64,000 bases of DNA, taken from NCBI GenBank assembly GCA_013399115.1, contig VXAA01004209.1:900722-964721 (forward strand), written 5' to 3'. Positions 13,542-27,100 of the stretch are shown piece by piece. The position numbers were made by a program, and so were the translations under genes. The stretch is from Anseranas semipalmata. Taxonomy: Eukaryota; Chordata; Aves; Anseriformes; Anseranatidae. The first letter of the stretch is position 1. The number at the start of each line of letters is the position of its first letter. The notes beneath the pieces are model-generated. The model was not told the origin of the DNA and did no database searches. It saw only the letters and a list, made by a program, of their open reading frames with translations.

Positions 13542-14095
13542 GCAAGCTAGACTAATGAACACTGGGATATTTTACGTTAATATTTTGTGTTCATATCCTA
13601 CAACCAACACACAACTTTCTAGTATTGCTTGCTGATGACCGGTAGCATGTACAGGCTTGTTTCTCATGTATTTCAGAATTCATGGATTAAAAATTGGTGG
13701 GTATTAATGCGTGAGGCACGAAGAGGTTATACTTGATCTGGCCTGTGAAGATCTATGTATAAGTTTTGTTTCCCTAAACAAATAAAGAACATAAAATGGG
13801 GGAATACATGATCACTGATAGGTGGGGTATTTCCAAATGTCAGTTGCACTTCTAATTTAAAGGATCTGCTAAGATGGAAAATGGGTAGTGCTTTTATATC
13901 TTTGTAATGCATAAAACAAAACTAAAAGAGGAACAGCTAGGGAAGCAGTCTTCTGTACCAGTCACGACAGTACAGAATGGGGAACTAATAAAACTATGGC
14001 AGTAAAAGATGAAAACAGCTAGTTGAAATGAGAAGACTATTTTAACATTGATGTTTTAGAATGGTTTTTGGTATGTGCAATTTATTTCAGCTGTT

Positions 14096-14113
14096 AAAAA
14101 AAAAAAAAAAAAA
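14096..14113. repeat. A18 homopolymer
   Basis: Run of 18 A in intron 1. No SINE or retrocopy body was seen immediately upstream. Confidence 0.85.
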
Positions 14114-14652
14114 TTCTGCCTCAATAAATACTTGCAGAAAAAAATCTTTGAAAGTTCATCCATCTGTTCTTAAGACGTGAATTGGCTGAGAACTTGAACG
14201 TGAGAATTTACAACCCACATCTCTGCAGGGAAGATGAAAATTCTTTGTGGAGGTGAAAAGGGAGAAATCTTTTGCATCTTTCAAGAATAAATAGGGCATC
14301 TGGTGGGAGAGGGTTTTGGTGGGGTTAGAATTTTGTTTTGCATGTAATTTCTTATTAAAATACCATTTAGAATTTGTATAAATATAGTTAGGAGTTATTG
14401 GTAGCTCTTGGTATGCAACTGTTGATGGCCCCTCGGTAGCAAAGAATTTTCAAAGCTACTTTGGGAAAACAGTATGGCTTTGTCTTTCATCAGTATCCTT
14501 TCAGCTGAAAAACAGCTTGACTGTTAGGCATTTTGATCCTTTCTACCCTAAAGAATCAGACCATTAAATAGCATAATTATCTTTGCTGGAAGTCTTAGTT
14601 TTTCCTAGCTGACATCTGAATTTTGAACCCTTATAGGGTGAGTTGTCTAGGC

Positions 14653-14674
14653 TTTTTTTTTTTTTTTTTTTTTT
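14653..14674. repeat. T22 homopolymer
   Basis: Run of 22 T about 340 bp before TBC1D9 exon 2. Low complexity only; it is not followed closely by an exon. Confidence 0.85.
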
Positions 14675-15012
14675 CTCCTCCAGGGCTCCAAAAGTATATG
14701 AAGCAGAAAAGAACTAAATAACTTTGAAATACAGTTTTATAAAACAGCTACCTTCTGCTTTGCTTCAATTTGTGTGCCTTCATGCTAGGATTGATGTATG
14801 TTTAAAAGTTGGAGTCTTGTTGAAACTGAAGATTTTTTTCCCTGTTGAGTCGCTCTTCTTCTTCATAACACAAGGGAACAAGTGTGGGGATGACACAGGT
14901 CTGCCTTTTGCTGTGAACGGTAAATTGAGGGGTAGGGACATGTGGAACCCCTTCCTTTGGGAGTCTCAGATGATTCATCACTGTGTATTTATCAGAATTT
15001 TCTTTTTCGTAG

Positions 15013-15123
15013 GTCTCCTTGTGGGTACACTTGATGTTGTGTTGGACTCCAGTGCCAGAGTGGCACCGTATCGGATCCTCTACCAAGCACCAGACTCCTT
15101 GGTCTATTGGACTATTGCCTGTG
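15013..15123 (+). CDS. TBC1D9: TBC1D9 coding exon 2
   Basis: 111 bp, entered in phase 1 and left in phase 1. It encodes [20 protein letters not shown] and on to VYWTIAC, the conserved N-terminal block that directly follows the glycine-rich end of exon 1 in the family. Acceptor TTTTTCGTAG, donor GTAAGG. The protein frame stays open about 60 bp past the donor, but the similarity stops there. Confidence 0.96.
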
Positions 15124-18100
15124 GTAAGGACAAATATAGCGACACGTGGATTTTCATTCTTCCTGGGTACTGTGTCACATAACTAATAGAGCATGCTGCC
15201 TGCTGAGCACAGTCGTTTTAGGACAAAGAAATGGGTCAGGATGAAAACCTGCTCTAGTGGTTACATTAAGAAGTTCCGGAGCATCTAATATTCAGATGTT
15301 GATTGCCAGCTTGCATGTATGTGTTATGCTTGACACACAAGATACCTATTGCAAGTAGTGTGAAGTAGCATGTAGTTAGTCTCTGCTTCTGGCTGCCAGC
15401 TCTGAAAATAGTGCCTGAAGCTGAATACAGAAGGCCAAAGTTTTATTTGGCCTTAATTCACTAAGCTCATACGGTCAGATCTCTCAGTTTGGTAGTATTG
15501 CTTTGCCGGTCTTAGAAAATGAAAATTTTTGAATGTAACACCTCTAGTTCTAAAGGTCAAACAGTGTTTTAGGCAGCAGCCAGAACTGTTCATTTGAAAG
15601 AAAATTGAGAAAGAGGAGAGTTGAGGAAGGCACACATTCCTGTCATCTGTTTAATAGACTGGTGGCTTCTAGCACCCCCAGTGCTGCCTGACATTCAAAA
15701 ATACTGGTTAATGAAGCTGTAGAGTTCGGGCCTAACACTGCCCCCTCATCTGTGCCTATTCTCCTAATAAAAGTCGACACCTGGATACTCTGGATGACTG
15801 TTCCTCCAGACAAACCCTGGGAAGAGAAGAGGAGGAATGGATGAAGGCTTGCCATAGATCTAATAATTTTAGCAGATCTAAGCAGAGTCTATTCTTAGAA
15901 GCATGTGATTCATGTATCTGACAAAGGTGGTATTGGAGCTGTGTCGTGTTCTGAATCCAATAGGAAATTTTTGAATAGCTTGTCTTAGCACAATTATTTC
16001 TTGCTACTTTCAATGGTATCAGACCGGAAAGAGGGCATGATTTTAATTTGTATAATGTAATTTGCCGTTAGTGATAGCTGATAGTAAAAACAGATATTAA
16101 TGAAAGGTCTGTATTAGGAATGCTGTTTCAGAATCTTCATTTAACTGCTTGCTTTGTACTGTCAGCTACCCTGCTGTGACTGTAAGTAATGAGACATTGC
16201 AGTTCAGCTTTCCTTGGATCTCAGTCATGAGAAAGAAGGGTAAAAGTACATGCCAGTAAGTCTATTTACACTGTTTGTGCACAAGCAGAGCTAGTTGCAG
16301 ATGCACATGCAATTTCATCTTCCCTTCACAAGAGTGTCAGCATGCAGCCATTAGTAAGCACCTCTGTCCCAGAAACTTGAAAGGGAGCAGCTGAGGGCAC
16401 AAACTTTCTTGCTGTTTGCAGGCTCCCCTCCAAATAAAATAATACGTCACAAAACTCTCAACAAAGTAGTGTTTCTTTGAAGGTAACCATACTGTGCACA
16501 CATTCAAAAATTAATTTTTGAGACTTTGGAAATAGGCCATGTGACTTTTTCTTTAAATGCGTTTGCAGATTTTGTTGCATGACAGATAATTAGTGTATTT
16601 TTTTTTATTAACAATGTGTGTCCTCAGATAACCGGGGGCACAAAATGGAAGGTGGATATGTTATGGTCCCAGAATAAGCAAATGTGCCGTACACGTAGAA
16701 ACTCATGCTGCCACTGAACTGTGAGGGTTTTGTTCTTTTCTGTGACAGATCTTGCAGTTTCGAATGTAGAAATATGGTACTCAGTTTACATTTCAGCTGT
16801 TTTTAGTAAACATGCTCTTCAGTTTTGAATCTGAACCCTAACTGAAATTGCTAACAAAGTGGTTAAGGTATCTATGTTTCCAATTTTGTGGACTGTTTCT
16901 TGAATTTTTAACCTTATAATATCAGTCTGGGTGATTGGCTTGGTTACTTTTGTTGATTTGTAAGACAGCAGTAGCTCAGGCTCATCCCCTGAGGGGAATG
17001 GTGTGACTCTTCCAGGGAGGTAAAATTTTACAGAGCTAATCATTTATCTATCCAGCCTTAAAGCTGAGCAGCCCAGTGTTGCCCAAGGCTCTGCACTTAT
17101 GATTATTTCATGAACTCGCATCTCCAGCAATTCCTTCTGAACTGATCAAGGGTTGTTACCACTATACGGGGTATTAAGGGATTTTGCTGCATTTACCTAT
17201 GTGAGTCTGATTTGTCCTTCATTATATAGCTGTCCCTCCCTGTTCCCTAGGGATAGACTGCTGTTTATGTGATACTTGTAATCTCTTCTTTTTACAGAGA
17301 TTTGTCCTATTCTCCTATGCCTTGCATAAAGCAATAATCTCTGTCTTCAGTGAGTAGCTGTACAGAATGACTGGAACAAATGTGATTGCTTCCTGGTTCA
17401 TTCATGCTGCATGACATTTGATCTTGTTCTGTACAGGACTCTTTTGGGGAAAAGTAATCCAAGGGGTTTTGTTTGCTCTGAGATGACTTTAAGTTATGTT
17501 TAGAACCTAGATTTGTTTATAATTCATTTTGGATGTGGACCTGAATTTGCTTTGGTATTAACCCTATGGATCTAGGCTGTATGCGAATGCTAGCTGGTTA
17601 GATCTGAGGCTTTTATAGCTCTGTAAAGTGGGCTTGTTAACAGCACTTTCTCCAGTGCAGTGTTATGTTGGACATGTCTGCTACAGGTTACAGTTCTGTC
17701 TATTGAACTATGCTGGAAAGATATTATAGGTGACTTTGCAAGAACAGTTTAAAATGAATTAATTTTGTCATGGTCTAGAAATTCAAAATGTTGTATGTGA
17801 TCAGCCTTGCATATTTTAACAGTCCTTCTGTGCCGTGTCCCCACCCCAAATCTGCTAGTGCTTAATTTAAGGGAAAAAGTGATGGTGTGTATGTATACTC
17901 CATTTGGAAACGAACAACTTTTTTAGATCCTACTTCAGCTGTAAAATCAGTTATCCTTGGTATAGCTGTATGTGTGTTTCAGGTGTAGAACCATTGCTGT
18001 AGGTTTTTCACGGTGGTGGTATTTTATATGCGTTTCCATATAAGTTTCTAAATCTGTATTTCGTATGTGAAAAAGATGAACATGGATTATTTTAAAGCAC

Positions 18101-21100
18101 CAATCTTGAAATTGTATTATATGCTTTGGAAATGGTTTTGAGAAAAGCTTGTGTGTTCTGGTTAGCAAAGAGTTGCAAGTTTTAGAAAGCATATATATTT
18201 GCATATTTTCTCTATATATTGAGCTATAAATGTTTTCTCCTCCCTCTCTGGACAAATTGAGGTTTTTGCCATTCCATTCCTGAACCTGCTGTTACTGGCA
18301 GGAACAATTTTAGGCTCCGTAAAGTGTTACAGTTTCTCTCATAATGCCTTCTGTAAATGGCAGCAGTTCAAGTTGACTAATAAGCATTTCAGGTAAGTAT
18401 GTACTTGGGAGAGAAGACTGGACATAACTTGTTAATTTTCTTGTCAGTCCAGAGCTCAGTCGTGTTCCATCTGTACCTTCACATCTTACCTTAGGTAAAC
18501 CAACCCAGCTGCTAACCGTGACACCTAGAGATGGTCCCATGCTGCTCATGCTATTACTCCACGCCACCTGCCAGGCGATTGCCTGTTCTCTTGCTCTCTC
18601 CAGCACCATGCATCCTTCTTGCAGCTCCTATGGTCTATACCCCCCCTTAGCTCTCTGGCTTCTGTTTAACACACTGATCAGTTTCCTCCCTGAAGATGAG
18701 AAAGAATAGCTCAGTCTACCCGGGATGCTGGTCAACCATCATTTCAGCCATGGAGCATGTTTTAAGCTGAGAATACTGTTTAGATGAGGGGAAGGAGTGA
18801 TTCGTAGCATACAGTCCATGTTGTAGCTATTTTCCCTTTTATTTCCTACTGATCTTGAAGGACTCTATTCTGAAGTGCAGTGGTTTAACTGTTGAATTTT
18901 TTTTTCTTTTTTTTCTTTCCCTCAGATTTAGAGGTATTGCTTGATTTATCTAAAAGGCCAATGGTGGTAAAATAGTGACTGCTTCTAACATGCTAAGATA
19001 GGCAAAGACTTGTCAGTAGCAGAATTAATAGACCTGTAGTTTAGAACATAGCAGTGAACATATTTCTTTAATCCTTAATAAATAAAGCAAGGAAAAAGAT
19101 CTGGACTGAGGAGAATTTGTCTAGAACTGCTCTATATCATGTCTGGATTTTGGCCTGCTTGCACGATCTGCTGTAGATGAAACTGTGGGAGAGTTAACAG
19201 TAAGATAATGGAGAAAAGAAACGGAAACAATGAGATGAGAGGTTACTGGTTGAGGATATCAACCATTGCTGTTTAATCACAGAATGGTTTGGGTTGGAAG
19301 GGACCTTAAAGATCATCTAATTCCAGCCTCCCTGCCATGGGCAGGGATACCTCCCACTAGACCAGGTTGCCCAAAGCCCCATCCAACCTGGCCTTAAACA
19401 CTTCCAGGAATGGGGTATCCACAGCTTCTCCGGGCAACCTATTCCAGTGCCTCATCACCCTCATAGTAAAGAATTTCTTCTGAATATCTAGTCTAAATCT
19501 GCTCTCTTTTAGTTTAAAACCGTTGCCCCTTGTCACTGCACTCCCTGACAAAGAGTCTCTCCCCTGCTTTCCTGTAGGCCCCCTTTAGGTACTGGAAGGC
19601 CACTGTAAGGTCTCCCTGGAGCCTTCTCTTCTCCGGCCTGAACAAGCCCAACTCCCTCAGCCTGTCTTCACAGGAGAGGTGCTCCAGCCCTCTGACCATC
19701 TTTGTGGCCCTCCTCTGGACTTGTTCTAATAGGTCCATGTCCTTCTTGTGCTGGGGGCCCCAGAGCTGAACGCAGTACTGCAGGTGCGGTCTCACGGGAG
19801 AAGAGTAGAGGGGGAGAATCACCTCCCTCAACCTACTGGCCCTGCTTCTTTTGATGCAGCTCAGGACACATCTGGCTTTCTGGGCTGCAAGTGCACATTG
19901 CTGGCTCAGGTTGAGCTTCTCGTCTACCAACACCCCCAAGTCCTTCTTCTCAGAGCTGTTCTCAATGAGAAGCGATGAAAAATAACTGATGAACCACAAA
20001 CAGGAAATAGACAGCTCCATGATAGTGTGTCCACGCTGCTTGTCACAGCTCTTCAAGAGATGAGCAATTGCTCTGATGACAGTCTAGTTTCATATACATA
20101 GCTCATGTATTTTGTCATTACTTTACAGCAGTGTAAAAGCCAAGAAGAAATAAATTAGTCCTCAGACCACCTCCTGAGTTCCACAAAGGTCTGGTTGCAT
20201 CCAGTAGTTTTAAGGAGGAGCGGTGATGGCAGTCACTAGTGGTTCTGAAATACAATTGGTTAAGTATGCAGGCTGTTCTGCAACATGATTTATGTATCCA
20301 TATTACCACTAGAAATGTTAATTTCCCCTGGAAGTTGCACAGAACATTGCATTGTGTTGCTTTCATTGGAGACGTGTAAATCTCTGATTGTATTCCCTAG
20401 AAATATTTTTTCATCATCATATGTTGCTAAACAACACGGAAAACAATTGTTTGAGGTGTATTCAAGAGGATTGCACCGCGTTCCACTATAAACAGTGGAA
20501 ACGTTTATGTTAAAATGGTATAGCACTGGCATGGACAATTTGTGCCTGTAGTTAAGTTGGGGAATTTATCAGCAAGAGCTAGTTGTAGTGTAACCTCTTT
20601 CTAATGGTTGCTTCACATGAACAGCTATACTTTGTTGTATTCTGTAGGTGTTAGTTAGCAGGTAGATACATTTACTTGCTAGTTCTGAGTAAAATGAACT
20701 GAAACTGTGATTGAACAAAACTATGATGGGGTATTGATTTTATTTCCTAGCTGGACTGACATATTTTTATCAAGCTTCAGGTATAGATGTGAACGTGTAG
20801 TGTTTGTTTTCTGAAAATACTTAAAAGTCCCTGTTTTGACACAATTCCCTCAACCTTCTCTTTTGGGGGAGTCAATTTTTTTGTGAGTGCTTAAATTTAT
20901 TTTTCCTTCAGGATGGTCACAGGGAGATACTGAAGAGCACCAGCAACTTTATTCCGCAAGATATTGAGAACAGAGGGACAAAATGGAAGTTATATTTATT
21001 AAAATCCCATCTCAAGAAAAAAGAAGCACAAATTTTCCTGTGTTAGCTCTAGCTCATACCAGAAGCTTTTTCATCCTTGTTCAGTACTACTTTCCAGACT

Positions 21101-24100
21101 ACGTGTATGTTGATTCCTCAGTATCAAAGATATCTTACTTGGTCCCTTTTGGTGTGCTGAGAAAACTTGGGTCACTGAAGTTTAGTTTATTCTTTCACCA
21201 TGAAAAGTAAACCAGCTCTGACAATCCTCCCCATGCCTAAAAAGAAATAGCTTTCTTAGAGGTCCTTCAGGACCCTTCTTTTGAGGAAGAGCCATCATAA
21301 CAGACTTGTCAGAAAAATGGTCCTTTTCAGCATCTACTCTTGTAATTTCGTCATTGGGTCATAATTTGTAGTTGTATGTAGTGTAGAGGAATTAAGAACC
21401 AATTGTAGAATCTACAACTGATGTTTTTCACCAGTTCGCAATAGATGCGAGTAATACCTTTGCTAACTCTTCAGTGTGATGCTGGGCAGCACAGTGTCAT
21501 TACTGTGGTTAGAATTCTAAATTCAGGGTTTTCTTGCTCATGATACTGACATAAGCAGTTTGTGTTTGTCAGAATATCTTGAAGATTGCCATCTATTTAT
21601 GATGAAATTACAGGACTATGGGAGAGAATTTGGGGATTTCCAAGGATACAGCATCTGTTATATGGCATCTGCGGTTACTGGCAAGTTTTATTTGAGCCCT
21701 TTGTTTCTGATTAAGAAGACGTAGACATTGGTTTATTATTTTGTGATTTTTTTTTTTTTATATACAGGTTGCTCAAGGAAGGAAATCACTGAACACTGGG
21801 AATGGCTTGAACAGAATTTGTTGCAAACTCTTTCAATCTTTGAAAATGAGAATGACATAAATACATTTGTCAGAGGAAAAATACAGGTAGTTATATTATT
21901 GTAAATGTTGTTAATGATAGATGTGACTGTGGAAGGAAGACTGTTGTGAATTCTAAAGTAATTTGACCTAGTAGTCCCAAGGCTGCTCCATCTTTTTGAC
22001 AGAAAACAAGATTCCAAATAGCAACATGTGTGTAAAAATAAAGGAAATTGGGATTAACTCACACAACTACAGCAGTGCAATAAAAACAAAATTGTATGCA
22101 GGGCTACGAACATTAAGCATTCTAAAAAATGAATTGCACTGTTGCTTCTGTCTTAAACTAAGACAATTTTCTATGTAACTTCTCTTTCAGCGCAAAGCTG
22201 TAACTTTTTTACATGTGCTTATTGTATAATACCTCCTTATTCTTCTGTGCAGTTAAATCCCATTGTGTTGGCATTTACACTTTACTTAGGTGTTGGGAGA
22301 TGTCAGCTGTTTTGTTTTGGTTTTACCGGTACATCCTTTCCTCCTTATAGGAGAGAGAGTAGCTATGCTGATAAAAGTACTTTACCCACAAAGAATTAAA
22401 TAAAAATAAATATTTTGGAAAAAAGATTGATTGTAAGCAAAATTACTGTACTTAATTCTTGTGTGTTTTTAAGCATTGGCTTTGTCAAATTCCTTTTTAT
22501 AATTTTAGGTAGTAAGTCAACTGTCTTAAGAATTCCATAGTTAGTGCGTTTTACTAGTAGATCAGGTATGAGGGCTGTAGACACTCATGGAAAAAACTTA
22601 TGATAGAAGTCATCTGTTTTGTGAAATATAATCCTTTATGGAAATTACTTTTTAGACTTCTACAATATTTTCATACTTTTTAGAACATTAAATATTTGTC
22701 CAACAGATGAATGATGGTTCACTGTCTTGTACTATACTTTCTATATAAACAGACCAATTTGAAGGCAAGCAGTATCTTTCCTTTTTATAACTAACATAGA
22801 GGGCAATAAAAAAAAGATTTATAAAAGAGTTTGGAAAATAAGTGAGTAGAGCAGAACTTCAGTATAGAACAGAAACAACTGTAGTCTTTGAGGTATCGAA
22901 AAGAAGCTTTTCACTAGACTGCTGACACTTCAGATTTAATGAAGATCTTCTGCACCTAAAAATGTGAATGGTTTTCCATCCTTCCTGTTATCCTAATGTA
23001 ATATTTCTTGTTTTCTCCTACTTGCTTTTGCACAAGATCTACTAAAAGGGATTGTTCATTAGGAAAAATATCAAACAACTTTTATAACAGATCCTTTTTT
23101 TCATTGACTTTTTTTCTTCTTTGTAGAAGAAAATTTTTGCAGTGAAAGCCTATCCCTGTCTCTTCGTGGAACGTATTTATGTGAAAGGGGAAAAGTTTAT
23201 AAATCATAGGTGCCTTAAAGAGTAGTTAGGAGTATTTGAGATAGACTTGTTAATTTTAAACAGGACACTGGCAAAGCAGCTAAGTGGTTGATGTTCTGCT
23301 ACTTTTGACATAGGCATGGTGGGGAGCAAGGTAATCAGAAAGCCTTGAATAAGGCTGGCTAAGCCTTAGCAAAAAAATGAGTAGAAGAATAAGTGAAATA
23401 CTTTCTTGACATCGCAGTTAAGTATTGTGACCTTTGCCTCTGACAGCGATGGTAAGAAGGATATCTGATATTCTATAGCAGCTAACATGCTATGTACTTC
23501 TTTCACTCCCTGCTAGGGCATCATTGCTGAGTACAACAAAATCAATGGCATCAAGGAGGATGATGATACAGAAAAATTTAAGGAAGCCATAGTGAAGTTT
23601 CACAAGCTATTTGGCATGCCAGAAGAAGAGAAACTAGTGAACTACTACTCCTGCAGTTACTGGAAGGGGAAAGTGCCCCGTCAGGGCTGGGTATATCTCA
23701 GCATTAATCACCTTTGCTTTTATTCTTTCCTCATGGGAAGGGAAGGTATGTTTTGCAGTGAAATGATGGTTTGTGCATCTAAGAATTGTTAGGAAGTCTT
23801 CTGTAGTTTGTTACTGTTTGCCTGCTGACCCACTTTGGATGAAAAGACACCACTGAGTAAAGTGGGAGCAGGGAGCAATTCCCTGATTGTCCACACTGCT
23901 TAAATGCACGCTTGTTCCCTTGTTTGCTTTAGATTTCTCAAACTAGCTTTCTGCAAAACAATACCTGGGCATGGCTTAGAGGCATGGTTCACTTCAGGGA
24001 CCGTGCCCCAAAGGGAATACGGATAAGTTCCCACCAGTTTTTACTCCCTTTGCTCTTATGCAATCCTCCAATACTTATCTGGCAGACTTTGAAACCTCAA

Positions 24101-27100
24101 ATTCAGTATTTACTCTTGTACAACACCAGAACGTTACAAAGGGCTCAGAGAATACCCAGGATCAAGTGCTGTATAGTGTGGATGCAACCAGTTTGCTCTA
24201 AAGGGAGTTAATTGTAAGCAGTGTGGAGGTGAGCAACTCTGCAGTGCTTGATTTTGGGTAATAGATCATTCCCAGGTCTTTCTATAGAGCTGTGTAGATG
24301 TACCCTAAGAGAACAACTGATTTAAAAATAATAATAACTTGGGTAAAAATAAATGTAAACTTAGTCACTGTTTTAAGACAGCAATGTCCTAACCTGTAGT
24401 GGTGTTGGAAGAAAAGCCAAGGATCTGTCATTGCTGTAATGTTTGAAATATTTTGATGTATAAAAATGATACAGTAGAGGATCCAGGCAATCAACTGTAC
24501 AAATTGTTTAACTTCAGCCAGTGTGCTGACAAGTGGTGATGCATATAGGAGAAATACTTATTTCAAACTTCTATGCAAGGAGCTTTTTGAATACTGTGTG
24601 GTATCCTGATTATCTTAGTATTGGCAGAAGGATTCATAAATGCTTGTGGTTGTACACTGTGACACTAAATAAAAACTTAATTCTCTCCCAAACAAATTGA
24701 ATATGACATCTGTGCAATACTATAAAAGATGAATACCTATGGAGAAGCATTGGCCAACATTTGCTGGAGCAGTCTGTGTAGCAGGAGAGGCTGACTGAAT
24801 ACCTACACGATGGCAGTTTTAAATTCAACATCCCTGAACAGACTGATTTTATGTACACAAACTCTTTCATGATTCTTGTGTAGTTGCTCAAGATGATTTT
24901 TTTTTTAAATGAAGTGGGATGTTATATTATGGTTAAATTAAGAACTTTTACAAGTGATAAATAAACTGTGAAACAGTTAATTGTATTGCTTTAGCTGTTG
25001 GGAGTAGTAGGAAGCCTGTCTGATGTGCTCAGACTACATTTCTGTGCTTTCTTAGGAAGAGAGGACATCAGAGTTCGGGCAAGTGCTATGACAGTGATAA
25101 ATTACGTTAGCCAAGCTAGCTTTGTAGTGCTTATGTGTGGTGTTCTGTACAGAACTAAATGATATTTAAACTCCTATGTACTGTTTGTCTGGTGATCACA
25201 GTTTGTTTATACAAGCTGTGTCTCTTTATGCTGTCCTTCCAACTTTTCAAGGCACAAGAAAATTTCAGCTGAATACATTTTATAGAAAATGGAAGATAAA
25301 TGCTTTTGAATACGCTATTTTTTTTGCACTGAATCTTTTTTTTGCTTCTGTTCAGCAAAGTTAGTTATCCGATGGGTTGATATCACTCAACTTGAGAAGA
25401 ATGCTACACTGCTCTTCCCTGATATGATCAAAGTGAGCACAAGGTCCAGTGAACACTTCTTCTCAGTATTCCTTAATATCAATGAGACATTTAAACTAAT
25501 GGAACAGCTTGCCAATATAGCTATGCGACAGCTTTTGGACAATGAAGGGTTTGAACAAGACAGATCATTACCCAAACTGAAAAAGAAATCCCCCAAAAAA
25601 GTATCTGCACTGAAACGGTAGGTAGCACTGGCTCTTTGTCATTTGCTTCTCCTCATTCCTTTTACTTACAGTATTTTGTTTAGAAGTTTTCTAATGATGC
25701 TGCTATGTAGTGTTATTCCAAACAGGAATGATTGACTCTAGATGGTGGCAAAAGGTGAGAAATTATTTAGGTATAGTTAGTCTCCTGTTGAAATAGGAAT
25801 GGAAAAATATGCAAATATGCAAAATATGAGAAGACATATTTGAGTCATGTTCTTATTTGTTCAGAAGCTTTTATGTATCTCTTGACACTGGCTGCATTAG
25901 ATATCTGTTGTAAGGCCTCTTTAAGAAACATGCCTAACATTCATATTTGACCCTATAGCTGGAATTAAAAAATGACTCTAGATGATGATTTCTATCTAGA
26001 GCTTATTTAAAGTAGTAGAGCTACAAACAATGAAATAAAATTCTAGGGCATGAAATACAGTCTGGAATCTACTTCTTTCTATGGATATCACACTGCAATT
26101 GAGTAGTTTCTTGTTAATTTTTTCACTATTACATGGTGATCATGTTAGTGAACCATACAGAATTGTAACCAGTTCTCGTCTATATTTCTTATTACTTGGT
26201 GACATCTGACATGCATTGTATCATTTAGGTTTGTCTAATCTTTTGTAGCACAGACCCATTACTCTTCAGTGTTTTGCACTGAATGCGTTAGCAAGACTAA
26301 ATCTTGAAATTATTAACAGATTCTAGCCCTAAGGATTCCATTGTGTGGTTTAACCACACTCAGCCTCAAAGAAACATTTTTGGCCTAATAATATGTGGTC
26401 TCATGTTTTTTTTAATAATCATAGAATCATTTAGGTTGGAAAAGACTCTTAAGATCATCAAGTTCAACCATCCACCTAACACTACAAGTCCACCACTAAA
26501 TCACATCCTTAAGCGCCCCATTCACACGTCTCTTAAATACCTCCAGGGATTGAGACTCCACCACCTCCCAGGGCAGCCTGTTCCTTTCTGTGAAGAAATT
26601 CTTCCTGATATCCACTCTAAACCTCCCCTGGCACAACTTGAGGCCATTGCCTTGCATCCCATCACTGGATTCGCTGCATGCACTCACAGAAAATAGGGCC
26701 GAATGCCAAAAAAATCGTCTAATCTGTTCCCTCTGAGAAGTCAAGGTCATTGTATCCAAGTCATTTGTGGCAGATAGTTTTTTCATTTAGTCTTAGAATC
26801 TTCCAGCAGGAGAGATTATACATCCCTTACAAGCAAACTATTTCCACTATTTGCTGTATGCTCAGTGTTTAACTGAATTATATGTTGTAGGTAACTTCCA
26901 GTGGCTTGTATAAGATATACCTTAAAATGTATTATGTATTTCTTAAAACAAAAGACAGCTTTTTGTGGTGGTGTTTTCATTTGTTTGTTTTTTAGGGATC
27001 TTGATGCCAGAGCAAAGAGTGAGAGATACCGTGCATTGTTCCGACTTCCCAAGGATGAGAAATTAGATGGACACACAGACTGTACTCTGTGGACTCCGTT

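Larger units (their letters stand above)
1..15012 (+). other. TBC1D9: TBC1D9 intron 1 (3' part, more than 15 kb)
   Basis: Noncoding apart from the relic at 5236-6720. It holds the CpG-rich edge at 1-200, T/G-rich simple tracts near 1021-1056 and 7118-7153, an AT hairpin at 7570-7618, one ambiguous base (N) at 8314 after a T run, a CR1 fragment at 10921-11428, a short duplication at 13503-13541, an A18 run at 14096-14113 and a T22 run at 14653-14674. It ends at the acceptor TTTTTCGTAG before exon 2. No other exon was recognised. Confidence 0.85.

Noticed and set aside
14724..15182. 152-codon frame taken as a first exon of TBC1D9
   Set aside because: Only the part from 15013 matches the family. 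The upstream residues are T-rich intron translation and an acceptor sits at 15012.
26304..26786. Open frames on both strands near 26,300-26,800
   Set aside because: They are made of CR1 3'UTR and flanking intron, not a gene.
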